From: Coriaria nepalensis | Taxonomy: Eukaryota; Streptophyta; Magnoliopsida; Cucurbitales; Coriariaceae | Length of the DNA stretch: 64,000 nt | Assembly: GCA_027186245.1 (NCBI GenBank) | Contig: CP114482.1 | Coordinates: forward strand, 29,965,209 to 30,029,208 | Direction: 5' to 3' | Shown here: in pieces, positions 10,484 through 22,792 of the stretch | Layout: each line of letters begins with the position of its first letter | Position numbering within the stretch: the stretch's first letter is position 1 | Made by a program: the position numbers and the translations under genes | The notes under the pieces: generated by a model | The model's input: only the letters and a program-made list of their open reading frames with translations | Told to the model about the DNA's origin: nothing | Database searches by the model: none

Positions 10484-13417
10484 CAGGTTATGTAAGAAAA
10501 TAATATTTGAAGGGAGAAAATAGAATTCGTTCGAACTAATTTAGAATGATTTAATGACTAGAAGAGACTCAGTGACATGACTTTAAGGCTAAACAAATGC
10601 ATTTTTGCCTTCAATAGATCAACTGCAGGTTATGCATGAAAGTCATGATTAAATGCCGAATTTCTTACGAAGTGATTTAGAATGATTTACTGACTAAAAG
10701 AGGCGCAAAAATATGACTTGAACGCTAAAAAATGCATAGTTGCCATCAATAGATCAATTGCAAATTATGCATGAAAGTCGCGTTTTAAATGCAAAAAGAG
10801 AATTGGTTCGAAGTGCCTTCAAACAATTTAATGATTGAAAAGACTGAGTGATATGCTTTTTTTTGCTAAAATAATGCATTGTTGTCTTCAATAGATTAAT
10901 TACAAGTTATGTAAAAAAATAATATTTGAAGGGCGAAAATAGAATTCGTTCGAACTAATTTAGAATGATTTAATGACTAGAAGAGACTCAGTGACATGAA
11001 TTTAAGGCTAAACAAATGCATTGTTGCCTATAATAGATCAACTGCTAGTTATGCACGAAAGTCATGTTTAAATGCCGAATTTCATACGAAGTGATTTAGA
11101 ATGATTTACTGACTAAAAGAGACGCAAAAATATGACTTGAACGCCAAAAAATGCATAGTTGCCATCAATAGATCAATTGCAAATTATGCACGAAAGTCGC
11201 GTTTTAAGTGCAAAAAGAGAATTGGTTCGAAGTGCCTTCAAACAATTTAATGATTGAAAAGACTAAGTGATATGCTATTTATTCCTAAAATAATGCATTG
11301 TTGTCTTCAATAGATTAATTACAAGTTAAGTAAGAAAATAATATTTGAAGGGCGAAAATAGAATTCGTTCGAACTAATTTAGAATGATTTAATGACTAGA
11401 AGAGAGTCAGTGACATGACTTTAAGGCTAAACAAATGCATTGTTGCCTTCAATAGATCAACTGCAAGTTATGCACGAAAGTCATGTTTAAATGCAGAATT
11501 TCTTACGAAGTGATTTAGAATGATTTACTGACTAAAAGAGATGCAAAAATATGACTTTAAGGCTAAAAAAATGCATAGTTGCCATCAATAGATCAATTGC
11601 AAATTATGCATGAAAGTCGCGTTCTAAATGCAAAAAGAGAATTGGTTAGAAGTGCCTTCAAACAATTTAATGATTGAATAGACTGAGTGATATGCTTTTT
11701 ATTGCTAAAATAATGCATTGTTGTCTTCAATAGATTAATTACAAGTTATGTAAGAAAATAATATTTGCAGGGCGAAAATAGAATTCGTTCGAACTAATTT
11801 AGAATGATTTAATGACTAGAAGAGACTCAGTCACATGACTTTAAGGCTAAACAAATGCATTGTTGCCTTCAATAGATCAACTGCACGTTATGCACGAAAG
11901 TCATGTTTAAATGCCGAATTTCATACGAAGTGATTTAGAATGATTTACTGAATAAAAGAGACGCAAAAATATGACTTGAACGCTAAAAAATGCATAGTTG
12001 CCATCAATAGATCAATTGCAAGTTATGCACGAAAGTCGCGTTTTAAATGCAAAAAGAGAATTGGTTCGAAGTGCGTTCAAACAATTTAATGATTGAAAAG
12101 ACTGAGTGATATGCTTTTTATTGCAAAAATAATGCATTGTTGTCTTCAATATATTAATTACAGGTTATGTAAAAAAATAATGTTTGAAGGGCGAAAATAG
12201 AATTCGTCCGAAATAATTTAGAATGATTTAATGACTAGAAGAGACTCAGTGACATGAATTTAAGGCTAAACAAATGCATTGTTTCCTTCAATAGATCAAG
12301 AGCGAGTTATGCACGAAAGTCATGTTTAATTGCCGAATTTCATACGAAGTGATTTAGAATGATTTACTGACTAAAAGAGACGCAAAAATATGACTTGAAC
12401 GCTAAAAAACGCATAGTTGCCATCAATAGATCAATTGCAAATTATGCATGAAAGTCGCGTTTTAAATGCAAAAAGAGAATTGGTTAGAAGTTCCTTCAAA
12501 CAATTTAATGATTGAAAAGACTGAGTGATACGCTTTTTAATGCTAAAATAATGCATTGTTGTCTTCAATAGATTAATTACAAGTTATGTAAAAAAATAAT
12601 GTTTGAAGGGCGAAAATAGAATTCGTTCGAAATAATTTAGAATGATTTAATGACTAGAAGAGACTCGGTGACATGAATTTAAGGCTAAACAAATGCATTG
12701 TTGCCTTCAATAGATCAAGAGCGAGTTATGCACGAAAGTCATGTTTAATTGCCGAATATCATACGAAGTGATTTAGAATGATTTACTGACTAAAAGAGAC
12801 GCAAAAATATGACTTGAACGCTAAAAAACGCATAGTTGCCATCAATAGATCAATTGCAAATTATGCATGAAAGTCGCGTTTTAAATGCAAAAAGAGAATT
12901 GGTTAGAAGTTCCTTCAAACAATTTAATGATTGAAAAGACTGAGTGATATGCCTTTTATTGCTAAAATAATGCATTGTTGTCTTCAATAGATTAATTACA
13001 AGTTATGTAAGAAAGTAATATTTGAAGGGCGAAAATAGAATTCGTTCGAACTAATTTAGAATGATTTAATGACTAGAAGAGACTCAGTGACATGACTTTA
13101 AGGCTAAACAAATGCATTTTTGCCTTCAATAGATCAACTGCAGGTTATGCACGAAAGTCATGTTTAAATGCCGAATTTCATACAAAGTGATTTAGAATGA
13201 TTTACTGACTAAAAGAGACGCAAAAATATGACTTGAACGCAAAAAAATGCATAGTTGCCATCAATAGATCAATTGCAAGTTATGCACGAAAGTCGCGTTT
13301 TAAATGCAAAAAGAGAACTGGTTCGAAGTGCCTTCAAACGATTTAATGATTGAAAACACTGAGTGATATGCTTTTTATTGCTAAAATAATGCATTGTTGT
13401 CTTCAATAGATTAATTA
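10484..13417 (+). repeat. 2934-bp seven-unit higher-order repeat, copy 2
   Basis: This is the direct tandem copy of 7550-10483 at an offset of 2934 bp. The same marks appear at about 11041 (CTGCTAGTTATG), 11325 (GTTAAGTAAG), 11761 (TATTTGCAGGGCG), 12298 (AAGAGCGAGTTATG) and 12408. The first unit keeps a long T run (GCTTTTTTTTGC, near 10855), matching the one near 7921. A third, broken copy begins at 13418. Confidence 0.9.
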
Positions 13418-14300
13418 CAGGTTATGTAAGAAAATAATATTTGAAGGGCGAAAATAGAATTCGTTCGAACTAATTTAGAATGATTTAATGACTAGAAGAG
13501 ACTCAGTGACATGACTTTAAGGCTAAACAAATGCATTTTTGCCTTCAATAGATCAACTGCAGGTTATGCATGAAAGTCATGATTAAATGCCGAATTTCTT
13601 ACGAAGTGATTTAGAATGATTTACTGACTAAAAGAAACGCAAAAATATGACTTGAACGCTAAAAAATGCATAGTTGCCATCAATAGATCAACTGCAAATT
13701 ATGCATGAAAGTCGCGTTTTAAATGCAAAAAGAGAATTGGTTCGAAGTGCCTTCAAACAATTTAATGATTGAAAAGACTGAGTGATATGCTTTTTATTGC
13801 TAAAATAATGCATTGTTGTCTTCAATAGATTAATTACAAGTTATGTAAAAAAATAATATTTGAAGGGCGAAAATAGAATTCGTTTGAACTAATTTAGAAT
13901 GATTTAATGACTAGAAGAGACTCAGTGACATGAATTTAAGGCTAAACAAATGCATTGTTGGCTATAATAGATCAACTGCTACTTATGCACGAAAGTCATG
14001 TTTAAATGCCGAATTTCATACGAAGTGATTTAGAATGATTTACTGACTAAAAGAGACGCAAAAATATGACTTGAACGCTAAAAAACGCATAGTTGCCATC
14101 AATAGATCAATTGCAAATTATGCATGAAAGTCGCGTTTTAAATGCAAAAAGAGAATTGGTTAGAAGTTCCTTCAAACAATTTAATGATTGAAAAGACTGA
14201 GTGATACGCTTTTTAATGCTAAAATAATGCATTGTTGTCTTCAATAGATTAATTACAAGTTATGTAAAAAAATAATGTTTGAAGGGCGAAAATAGAATTC
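13418..14300 (+). repeat. Partial third copy of the seven-unit block, internally deleted
   Basis: The first unit and the start of the second follow copy 2 at +2934 (CTGCTACTTATGCACG near 13976 against CTGCTAGTTATG). Within B at about 14080 the sequence changes to the type seen in the fifth unit of copy 2: AAAAACGCATAG at 14081 matches 12405 at an offset of 1676 bp, and GAGTGATACGCTTTTT follows. Three units are therefore missing. At about 14300 the block ends and a different segment begins. Confidence 0.75.
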
Positions 14301-15932
14301 GTTCGAATTAATTTAGAATGACTTCATGACTAGAAGAGACTCAGTGACATGACTTTAAGGCTAAACAAATGCATTGTTGCCTTCAATAGATCAACTGCAA
14401 GTTATGCACGAAAGTCATGTTTAATTGCCGAATTTCATACGAAGTGATTTAGAATGATTTACTGACTAAAAGGGACGCAAAATAAGACTTGAACGCTAAA
14501 AAATGCATAGTTGCCATCAATAGATCAATTGCAAGTTATGCACGAAAGTCGCGTTCTAAATGCAAAAAGAGAATTGGTTCGAAGTGCCTTCAAACAATTT
14601 AATGATTGAAAAAACTGAGTGATATGCTTTTTATTGCTAAAATAATGCATTGTTGTCTTCAATAGATTAATTACAAGTTATGTAAGAAAACAATATTTGA
14701 AGGGCGAAAATAGAATTCGTTCGAAATAATTTAGAATGATTTAATGACTAGAAGAGACTTAGTGACATGAGTTTAAGGCTAAACAAATGCATTGTTGCCT
14801 TCAATAGATCAACTGCAAGTTATGCACGAAAGTCATGTTTAATTGCCGAATTTCATACGAAGTGATTTAGAATGATTTACTGACTAAAAGAGACGCAAAA
14901 ATATGACTTGAACGCCAAAAAATGCAAAGTTGCCATCAATAGATCAATTGCAAATTATGCACGAAAGTCGCGTTTTAAGTGCAAAAAGAGAATTGGTTCG
15001 AAGTGCCTTCAAACAATTTAATGATTGAAAAGACTGAGTGATATGCTTTTTATTGCTAAAATAATGCATTGTTGTCTTCAATAGATTAATTACAAGTTAA
15101 GTAAGAAAATAATATTTGAAGGGCGAAAATAGAATTCGTTCGAACTAATTTAGAATGATTTAATGACTAGAAGAGAGTCCGTGACATGACTTTAAGGCTA
15201 AACAAATGCATTGTTGCCTTCAATAGATCAACTGCAAGTTATGCACGAAAGTCATGTTTAAATGCCGAATTTCATACGAAGTGATTTAGAATGATTTACT
15301 GAATAAAAGAGACGCAAAAATATGACTTTAAGGCTAAAAAAATGCATAGTTGCCATCAATCGATCAATTGCAAGTTATGCACGAAAGTCGCGTTTTAAAT
15401 GCAAAAAGAGAATTGGTTAGAAGTTCCTTCAAACAATTTAATGATTGAAAAGACTGAGTGATATGCTTTTTAATGGTAAAATAATGCATTGTTGTCTTCA
15501 ATAGATTAATTACAAGTTATGTAAGAAAATAATATTTGAAGGGCGAAAATAGAATTCGTTCGAACTAATTAAGAATGATTTAATGACTAGAAGAGACTCA
15601 GTGACATGACTTTAAGGCTAAACAAATGCATTGTTGCCTATAATAGATCAACTGCAAGTTATGCACGAAAGTCATGTTTAAATGCCGAATTTCATACGAA
15701 GTGATTTAGAATGATTTACTGAATAAAAGAGACGCAAAAATATGACTTTAAGGCTAAAAAAATGCATAGTTGCCATCAATAGATCAATTGCAAATTATGC
15801 ATGAAAGTCGCGTTCTAAATGCAAAAAGAGAATTGGATCGAAGTGCCTTCAACCAATTTAATGATTGAAAAGACTGTGTGATATGCTTTTTAATGCCAAA
15901 ATAATGCATTGTTGTCTTCAATAGATTAATTA
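14300..15932 (+). repeat. Mosaic of segments found elsewhere in the array
   Basis: From about 14300 to 14900 the sequence follows 4660-5260 at an offset of 9640 bp: both have AGGGACGCAAAATAAGACTT (4831 and 14471), GAAAACAATATTTG and GACTTAGTGACATGAGTTT. Near 14910 it changes to the type of the 2934-bp block: GAACGCCAAAAAATGC and TTTTAAGTGCAAAAAGAG, followed by GTTAAGTAAG. The joins lie in sequence common to all units, as expected for homologous exchange between copies. Confidence 0.7.
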
Positions 15933-16494
15933 CAAGTTATGTAAGAAAATAATATTTGAAGGGCGAAAATAGAATTCGTTCGAACTAATTTAGAATGATT
16001 TAATGACTATAAGAGACTCAGTGACATGAATTTAAGGCTAAACAAATGCATTGTTGCCTATAATAGATCAACTGCAGGTTATGCAAGAAAATAATATTTG
16101 AAGGGCGAAAATAGAATTCGTTCGAACTAATTTAGAATGATTTAATAACTATAAGAGACTCAGTGACATGAATTTAAGGCTAAACAAATGCATTGTTGCC
16201 TATAATAGATCAACTGCAAGTTTTGCACGAAAGTCATGTTTGAATGCCGAATTTCATACGAAGTGATTTAGAATGATTTACTGACTAGAAGAGACGCAAA
16301 AATATGACTTTAAGGATATAAAAATGCATAGTTGCCATCAATAGATCAATTGCAAGTTATGCATGAAAGTCGCGTTTTAAATGCAAAAAGAGAATTGGTT
16401 CGAAGTGCCTTCAAACGATTTAATGATTGAAAAGACTGAGTGATATGCTTTTTATTTCTAAAATAATGCAATGTCGTCTTCAATAGATTAATTA
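15933..16494 (+). repeat. Four-monomer unit A-A-B-C, 562 bp
   Basis: An A monomer (15933-16074) is followed by a second A (16075-16216), then B (16217-16352) and C (16353-16494). The join between the two A copies is in the opening box: the second A starts CAGGTTATGCAAGAAAATAA, with the TGCA seen at B openings and then the A-specific GAAAATAATATTTG. Both A copies have the same end type (ATGAATTTAAGG, CCTATAATAGATCAACTG), so the second looks like a duplicate of the first or the outcome of losing B and C from one unit. It is the only A-A join I found. Confidence 0.88.
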
Positions 16495-17333
16495 CAAGTT
16501 ATGTAAGAAAATAATGTTTGAAGGGCGAAAATAGAATTCGTTCGAAATAATTTAGAAAGATTTAATGACTATAAGAGACTCAGTGACATGACTTTAAGGC
16601 TAAACAAATGCATTGTTGCCTTCAATAGATCAAGTGCAAGTTATGCAAGAAAGTCATGTTTAATTGCCGAATTTCATACGAAGTGATTTAGAATGATTTA
16701 CTGACTAAAAGAGACGCAAAAATATGACTTGAACGCTAAAAAATGCATAGTTGCCATCAATAGATCAATTGCAAGTTATGCACGAAAGTCGCGTTTTAAA
16801 TGCAAAAAGCGAATTGGTTCGAAGTGCCTTCAAACAATTTAATGATTGAAAAGACTGAGTGATATGCTTTTTAATGCTAAAATAATGCATTGTTGTCTTC
16901 AATAGATTAATTAGAAGTTATGGAAGAAAATAATGTTTGAAGGGCGAAAATAGAATTCGTTCGAAATAATTTAGAATGATTTAATGACTATAAGAGACTC
17001 AGTGACATGACTTTAAGGCTAAACAAATGCATTGTTGCCTTCAATAGATCAACTGCAAGTTATGCACGAAAGTCATGTTTAAATGCCGAATTTCTTACGA
17101 GGTGATTTAGAATGATTTACTGACTAAAAGAGATGCAAAAATATGACTTTAAGGCTAAAAAAATGCATAGTTGCCATCAATAGATCAATTGCAAATTATG
17201 CATGAAAGTCGCGTTCTAAATGCAAAAAGAGAATTGGATCGAAGTGCCTTCAAACAATTTAATGATTGAAAAGACAGTGTGATATGCTTTTTAATGCTAA
17301 AATAATGCATTGTTGTCTTCAATAGATTAATTA
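16495..17333 (+). repeat. Two ordinary trimer units
   Basis: These are A-B-C units with no other content. The second has GAAGTTATGGAAG instead of CAAGTTATGTAAG at its start (near 16914) and TTCTTACGAGGTG in B. The latter mark returns at 18354, 19614, 21294, 23394, 28014 and 37534, tying this unit to the later blocks. Confidence 0.8.
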
Positions 17334-19853
17334 CAAGTTATGTAAGAAAATAATATTTGAAGGGCGAAAATAGAATTCGTTCGAACTAATTTAGAATGAC
17401 TTAATGACTAGAAGAGACTTAGTGACATGAATTTAAGGCTAAACAAATGCATTGTTGCCTATAATAGATCGACTGCAAGTTATGCACGAAAGTCATGTTT
17501 AAATGCCGAATTTCATACGAAGTGATTTAGAATGATTTACTGAATAAAAGAGACGCAAAAATATGACTTTAAGGCTAAAAAAATGCATAGTTGCCATCAA
17601 TAGATCAATTGCAAATTATGCATGAAAGTCGCGTTTTAAATGCAAAAAGAGAATTGGTTAGAAGTTCCTTCAAACAATTTAATGATTGAAAAGACTGAGT
17701 GATATGCTTTTTAATGCTAAAATAATGCATTGTTGTCTTCAATAGATTAATTACAAGTTATGTAAGAAAATAATGTTTGAAGGGCGAAAATAGAATTCGT
17801 TCGAAATAATTTAGAATGATTTAATGACTATAAGAGACTCAGTGACATGACTTTAAGGCTAAACAAGTGCATTGTTGCCTTCAATAGATCAAGTGCAAGT
17901 TATGCACGAAAGTCATGTTTAAATGCCGAATTTCATACGAAGTGATTTAGAATGATTTACTGAATAAAAGAGACGCAAAAATATGACTTTAAGGCTAAAA
18001 AAATGCCTAGTTGCCATCAATAGATCAATTGCAAATTATGCATGAAAGTCGCGTTCTAAATGCAAAAAGAGAATTGGATCGAATTGCCTTCAAACAATTT
18101 AATGATTGAAAAGACTGAGTGATATGCTTTTTATTGCTAAAATAATGCATTGTTGTCTTCAATAGATTAATTACAAGTTATGTAAGAAAATAATGTTTGA
18201 AGGGTGAAAATAGAATTCGTTCGAAATAATTTAGAATGATTTAATGACTATAAGAGACTCAGTGACATGACTTTAAGGCTAAACAAATGCATTGTTGCCT
18301 TCAATAGATCAACTGCAAGTTATGCACGAAAGTCATGTTTAAATGCCGAATTTCTTACGAGGTGATTTAGAATGATTTACTGACTAAAAGAGATGCAAAA
18401 ATATGACTTTAAGGCTAAAAAAATGCATAGTTTCCATCAATAGATCAATTGCAAATTATGCATGAAAGTCGCGTTCTAAATGCAAAAAGAGAATTGGATC
18501 GAAGTCCCTTCAAACAATTTAATGATTGAAAAGACTGGGTGATATGCTTTTTAATGCTAAAATAATGCATTGTTGTCTTCAATAGATTAATTACAAGTTA
18601 TGTAAAAAAATAATGTTTGAAGGGCGAAAATAGAATTCGTTCGAACTAATTTAGAATGGCTTAATGACTAGAAGAGACTTAGTGACATGAATTTAAGGCT
18701 AAACAAATGCATTGTTGCCTATAATAGATCGACTGCAAGTTATGCACGAAAGTCATGTTTAAATGCCGAATTTCATACGAAGTGATTTAGAATGATTTAC
18801 TGAATAAAAGAGACGCAAAAATATGACTTTAAGGCTAAAAAAATGCATAGTTGCCATCAATAGATCAATTGCAAATTATGCATGAAAGTCGCGTTTTAAA
18901 TGCAAAAAGAGAATTGGTTAGAAGTTCCTTCAAACAATTTAATGATTGAAAAGACTGAGTGATATGCTTTTTAATGCTAAAATAATGCATTGTTGTCTTC
19001 AATAGATTAATTACAAGTTATGTAAGAAAATAATGTTTGAAGGGCGAAAATAGAATTCGTTCGAAATAATTTAGAATGATTTAATGACTATAAGAGACTC
19101 AGTGACATGACTTTAAGGCTAAACAAGTGCATTGTTGCCTTCAATAGATCAAGTGCAAGTTATGCACGAAAGTCATGTTTAAATGCCGAATTTCATACGA
19201 AGTGATTTACTATGATTTACTGAATAAAAGAGACGCAAAAATATGACTTTAAGGCTAAAAAAATGCCTAGTTGCCATCAATAGATCAATTGCAAATTATG
19301 CATGAAAGTCGCGTTCTAAATGCAAAAAGAGAATTGGATCGAATTGCCTTCAAACAATTTAATGATTGAAAAGACTGAGTGATATGCTTTTTATTGCTAA
19401 AATAATGCATTGTTGTCTTCAATAGATTAATTACAAGTTATGTAAGAAAATAATGTTTGAAGGGTGAAAATAGAATTCGTTCGAAATAATTTAGAATGAT
19501 TTCATGACTATAAGAGACTCAGTGACATGACTTTAAGGCTAAACAAATGCATTGTTGCCTTCAATAGATCAACTGCAAGTTATGCACGAAAGTCATGTTT
19601 AAATGCCGAATTTCTTACGAGGTGATTTAGAATGATTTACTGACTAAAAGAGATGCAAAAATATGACTTTAAGGCTAAAAAAATGCATAGTTTCCATCAA
19701 TAGATCAATTGCAAATTATGCATGAAAGTCGCGTTCTAAATGCAAAAAGAGAATTGGATCGAAGTGCCTTCAAACAATTTAATGATTGAAAAGACTGGGT
19801 GATATACTTTTTAATGCTAAAATAATGCATTGTTGTCTTCAATAGATTAATTA
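17334..19853 (+). repeat. 1260-bp three-unit higher-order repeat, two copies
   Basis: The segments 17334-18593 and 18594-19853 are tandem copies at 1260 bp. Shared marks are GACTTAGTGACATGAATTT with TAATAGATCGACTGC in the first unit, AACAAGTGCATTG and AATGCCTAGTTGCC (18005 and 19265) in the second, and AAGGGTGAAAAT with TTCTTACGAGG in the third. Differences are single bases, for example TTTAGAATGAC against TTTAGAATGGC. All B monomers here are the 136-bp form, so each unit is 420 bp. Confidence 0.88.
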
Positions 19854-20692
19854 CAAGTTATGTAAGAAAATAATGTTTGAAGGGCGAAAATAGAATTCGT
19901 TCGAAATAATTTAGAATGATTTAATGACTATAAGAGACTCAGTGACATGACTTTAAGGCTAAACAAGTGCATTGTTGCCTTCAGTAGATCAGGTGCAAGT
20001 TATGCACGAAAGTCATGTTTAATTGCCGAATTTCATACGAAGTGATTTAGAATGATTTACTGAATAAAAGAGACCCAAAAATATGACTTGAACGCTAAAA
20101 AATGCATAGTTGCCATCAATAGATCAATTGCAAGTTATGCACGAAAGTCGCGTTTTAAATGCAAAAAGAGAATTGGTTCGAAGTGCCTTCAAACCATCTA
20201 ATGATTGAAAAGACTGAGTGATATGCTTTTTATTGCTAAAATAATGCATTGTTGTCTTCAATAGATTAATTACAAGTTATGTAAGAAAATAATATTTGAA
20301 GGGCGAAAATAGAATTTGTTCGAACTAATATAGAATGATTTAATGACTAGAAGAGACTCAGTGACATGACTTTAAGGCTAAACAAGTGCATTGTTGCCTT
20401 CAATAGATCAAGTGCAAGTTATGCACGAAAGTCATGCTTAAATGCCGAATTTCATACGAAGTGATTTAGAATGATTTACTGAATAAAAGAGACGCAAAAA
20501 TATGACTTTAAGGCTAAAAAAATGCATAGTTGCCATCAATAGATCAATTGCAAATTATGCATGAAAGTCGCGTTCTAAATGCAAAAAGAGAATTGGATCG
20601 AAGTGCCTTCAACCAATTTAATGATTGAATAGACTGTGTGATATGCTTTTTAATGCTAAAATAATGCATTGTTGTCTTCAATAGATTAATTA
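19854..20692 (+). repeat. Two trimer units between higher-order blocks
   Basis: These units carry AACAAGTGCATTG, GATCAGGTGCAAG and GAATTTGTTCGAAC marks that recur in the 2100-bp blocks that follow (near 21640-22000 and 23750-24100). They look like a rearranged piece of the same block family. There is no gene or unique sequence. Confidence 0.75.
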
Positions 20693-22792
20693 CAAGTTAT
20701 GTAAGAAAATAATGTTTGAAGGGCGAAAATAGAATTCGTTCGAAATAATTTAGAATGATTTAATGACTAGAAGAGAGTCAGTGACATGAATTTAAGGCTA
20801 AACAAATGCATTGTTGCCTTCAATAGATCAACTGCAAGTTATGCACGAAAGTCATGTTTAAATGCCGAATTTCTTACGAAGTGATTTAGAATGATTTACT
20901 GACTAAAAGAGATGCAAAAATATGACTTTAAGGCTAAAAAAATGCATAGTTGCCATCAATAGATCAATTGCAAATTATGCAGGAAAGTCGCGTTCTAAAT
21001 GCAAAAAGAGAATTGGATCAAAGTGCCTTCAAACAATTTAATGATTGAAAAGACTGAGTGATATGCTTTTTATTGCTAAAATAATGCATTGTTGTCTTCA
21101 ATAGATTAATTACAAGTTATGTAAGAAAATAATGTTTGAAGGGTGAAAATAGAATTCGTTCGAAATAATTTAGAATGATTTAATGACTATAAGAGACTCA
21201 GTGACATGACTTTAAGGCTAAACAAATGCATTGTTGCCTTCAATAGATCAACTGCAAGTTATGCACGAAAGTCATGTTTAAATGCCGAATTTCTTACGAG
21301 GTGATTTAGAATGATTTACTGACTAAAAGAGATGCAAAAATATGACTTTAAGGCTAAAAAAATGCATAGTTGCCATCAATAGATCAATTGCAAATTATGC
21401 ATGAAAGTCGCGTTCTAAATGCAAAAAGAGAATTGGATCGAAGTGCCTTCAAACAATTTAATGATTGAAAAGACTGAGTGATATGCTTTTTAATGCTAAA
21501 ATAATGCATTGTTGTCTTCAATAGATTCATTACAAGTTATGTAAGAAAATAATGTTTGAAGGGCGAAAATAGAATTCGTTCGAAATAATTTAGAATGATT
21601 TAATGACTATAAGAGACTCAGTGATATGACTTTAAGGCTAAACAAGTGCATTGTTGCTTTCAATAGATCAGGTGCAAGTTATGCACGAAAGTCATGTTTA
21701 ATTGCCGAATTTCATACGAAGTGATTTAGAATGATTTATTGAATAAAAGAGACGCAAAAATATGACTTGAACGCTAAAAAATGCATAGTTGCCATCAATA
21801 GATCAATTGCAAGTTATGCACGAAAGTCGCGTTTTAAATGCAAAAAGAGAATTGGTTCGAAGTGCCTTCAAACCATTTAATGATTGAAAAGACTGAGTGA
21901 TATGCTTTTTATTGCTAAAATAATGCATTGTTGTCTTCAATAGATTAATTACAAGTAATGTAAGAAAATAATATTTCAAGGGCGAAAATAGAATTTGTTC
22001 GAACTAATTTAGAATGATTTAATGACTAGAAGAGACTCAGTGACATGACTTTAAGGCTAAACAAATGCATTGTTGCCTTCAATAGATCAACTGCAAGTTA
22101 TGCACGAAAGTCATGTTTAGATGCCGAATTTCATACGAAGTGATTTAGAATGATTTACTGAATAAAAGAGACGCAAAAATATTACTTTCAGGCTAAAAAA
22201 AATGCATAGTTGCCATCAATAGATCAATTGCAAATTATGCATGAAAGTCGTGTTTTAAATGCAAAAAGAGAATTGGTTCGAAGTGCCTTCAAACAATTTA
22301 ATGATTGAAAAGACTGAGTGATATGCTTTTTATTGCTAAAATAATGCATTGTTGTCTTCAACAGATTAATTACAAGTTAAGTAAGAAAATAATATTTGAA
22401 GGGCGAAAATAGAATTCGTTCGAACTAATTTAGAATGATTTAATGACTAGAAGAGAGTCAGTGACATGACTTTAAGGCTAAACAAATGCATTGTTGGCTT
22501 CAATAGATCAACTGCAAGTTATGCACGAAAGTCATGTTTAAATGCCGAATTTCTTACGAAGTGATTTAGAATGATTTACTGACTAAAAGAGATGCAAAAA
22601 TATGACTTTAAGGCTAAAAAAATGCATAGTTGCCATCAATAGATCAATTGCAAATTATGCATGAAAGTCGCGTTCTAAATGCAAAAAGAGAATTGGATCG
22701 AAGTGCCTTCAAACAATTTAATGATTGAAAAGACAGTGTGATATGCTTTTTAATGCTAAAATAATGCATTGTTGTCTTCAATAGATTAATTA
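20693..22792 (+). repeat. 2100-bp five-unit higher-order repeat, copy 1
   Basis: Five units repeat at 22793-24894. Marks are AATTATGCAGGAAAG (near 20975), AAGGGTGAAAAT (near 21140), GATTCATTACAAG (near 21526), GATCAGGTGCAAG (near 21666), TTTCAAGGGCGAAAATAG (near 21974), ATTACTTTCAGGCT (22181) and GTTAAGTAAG with TTGTTGGCTTC (near 22376 and 22492). Copy 1 is 2100 bp. The ATTACTTTC mark occurs only in these two copies. Confidence 0.9.
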
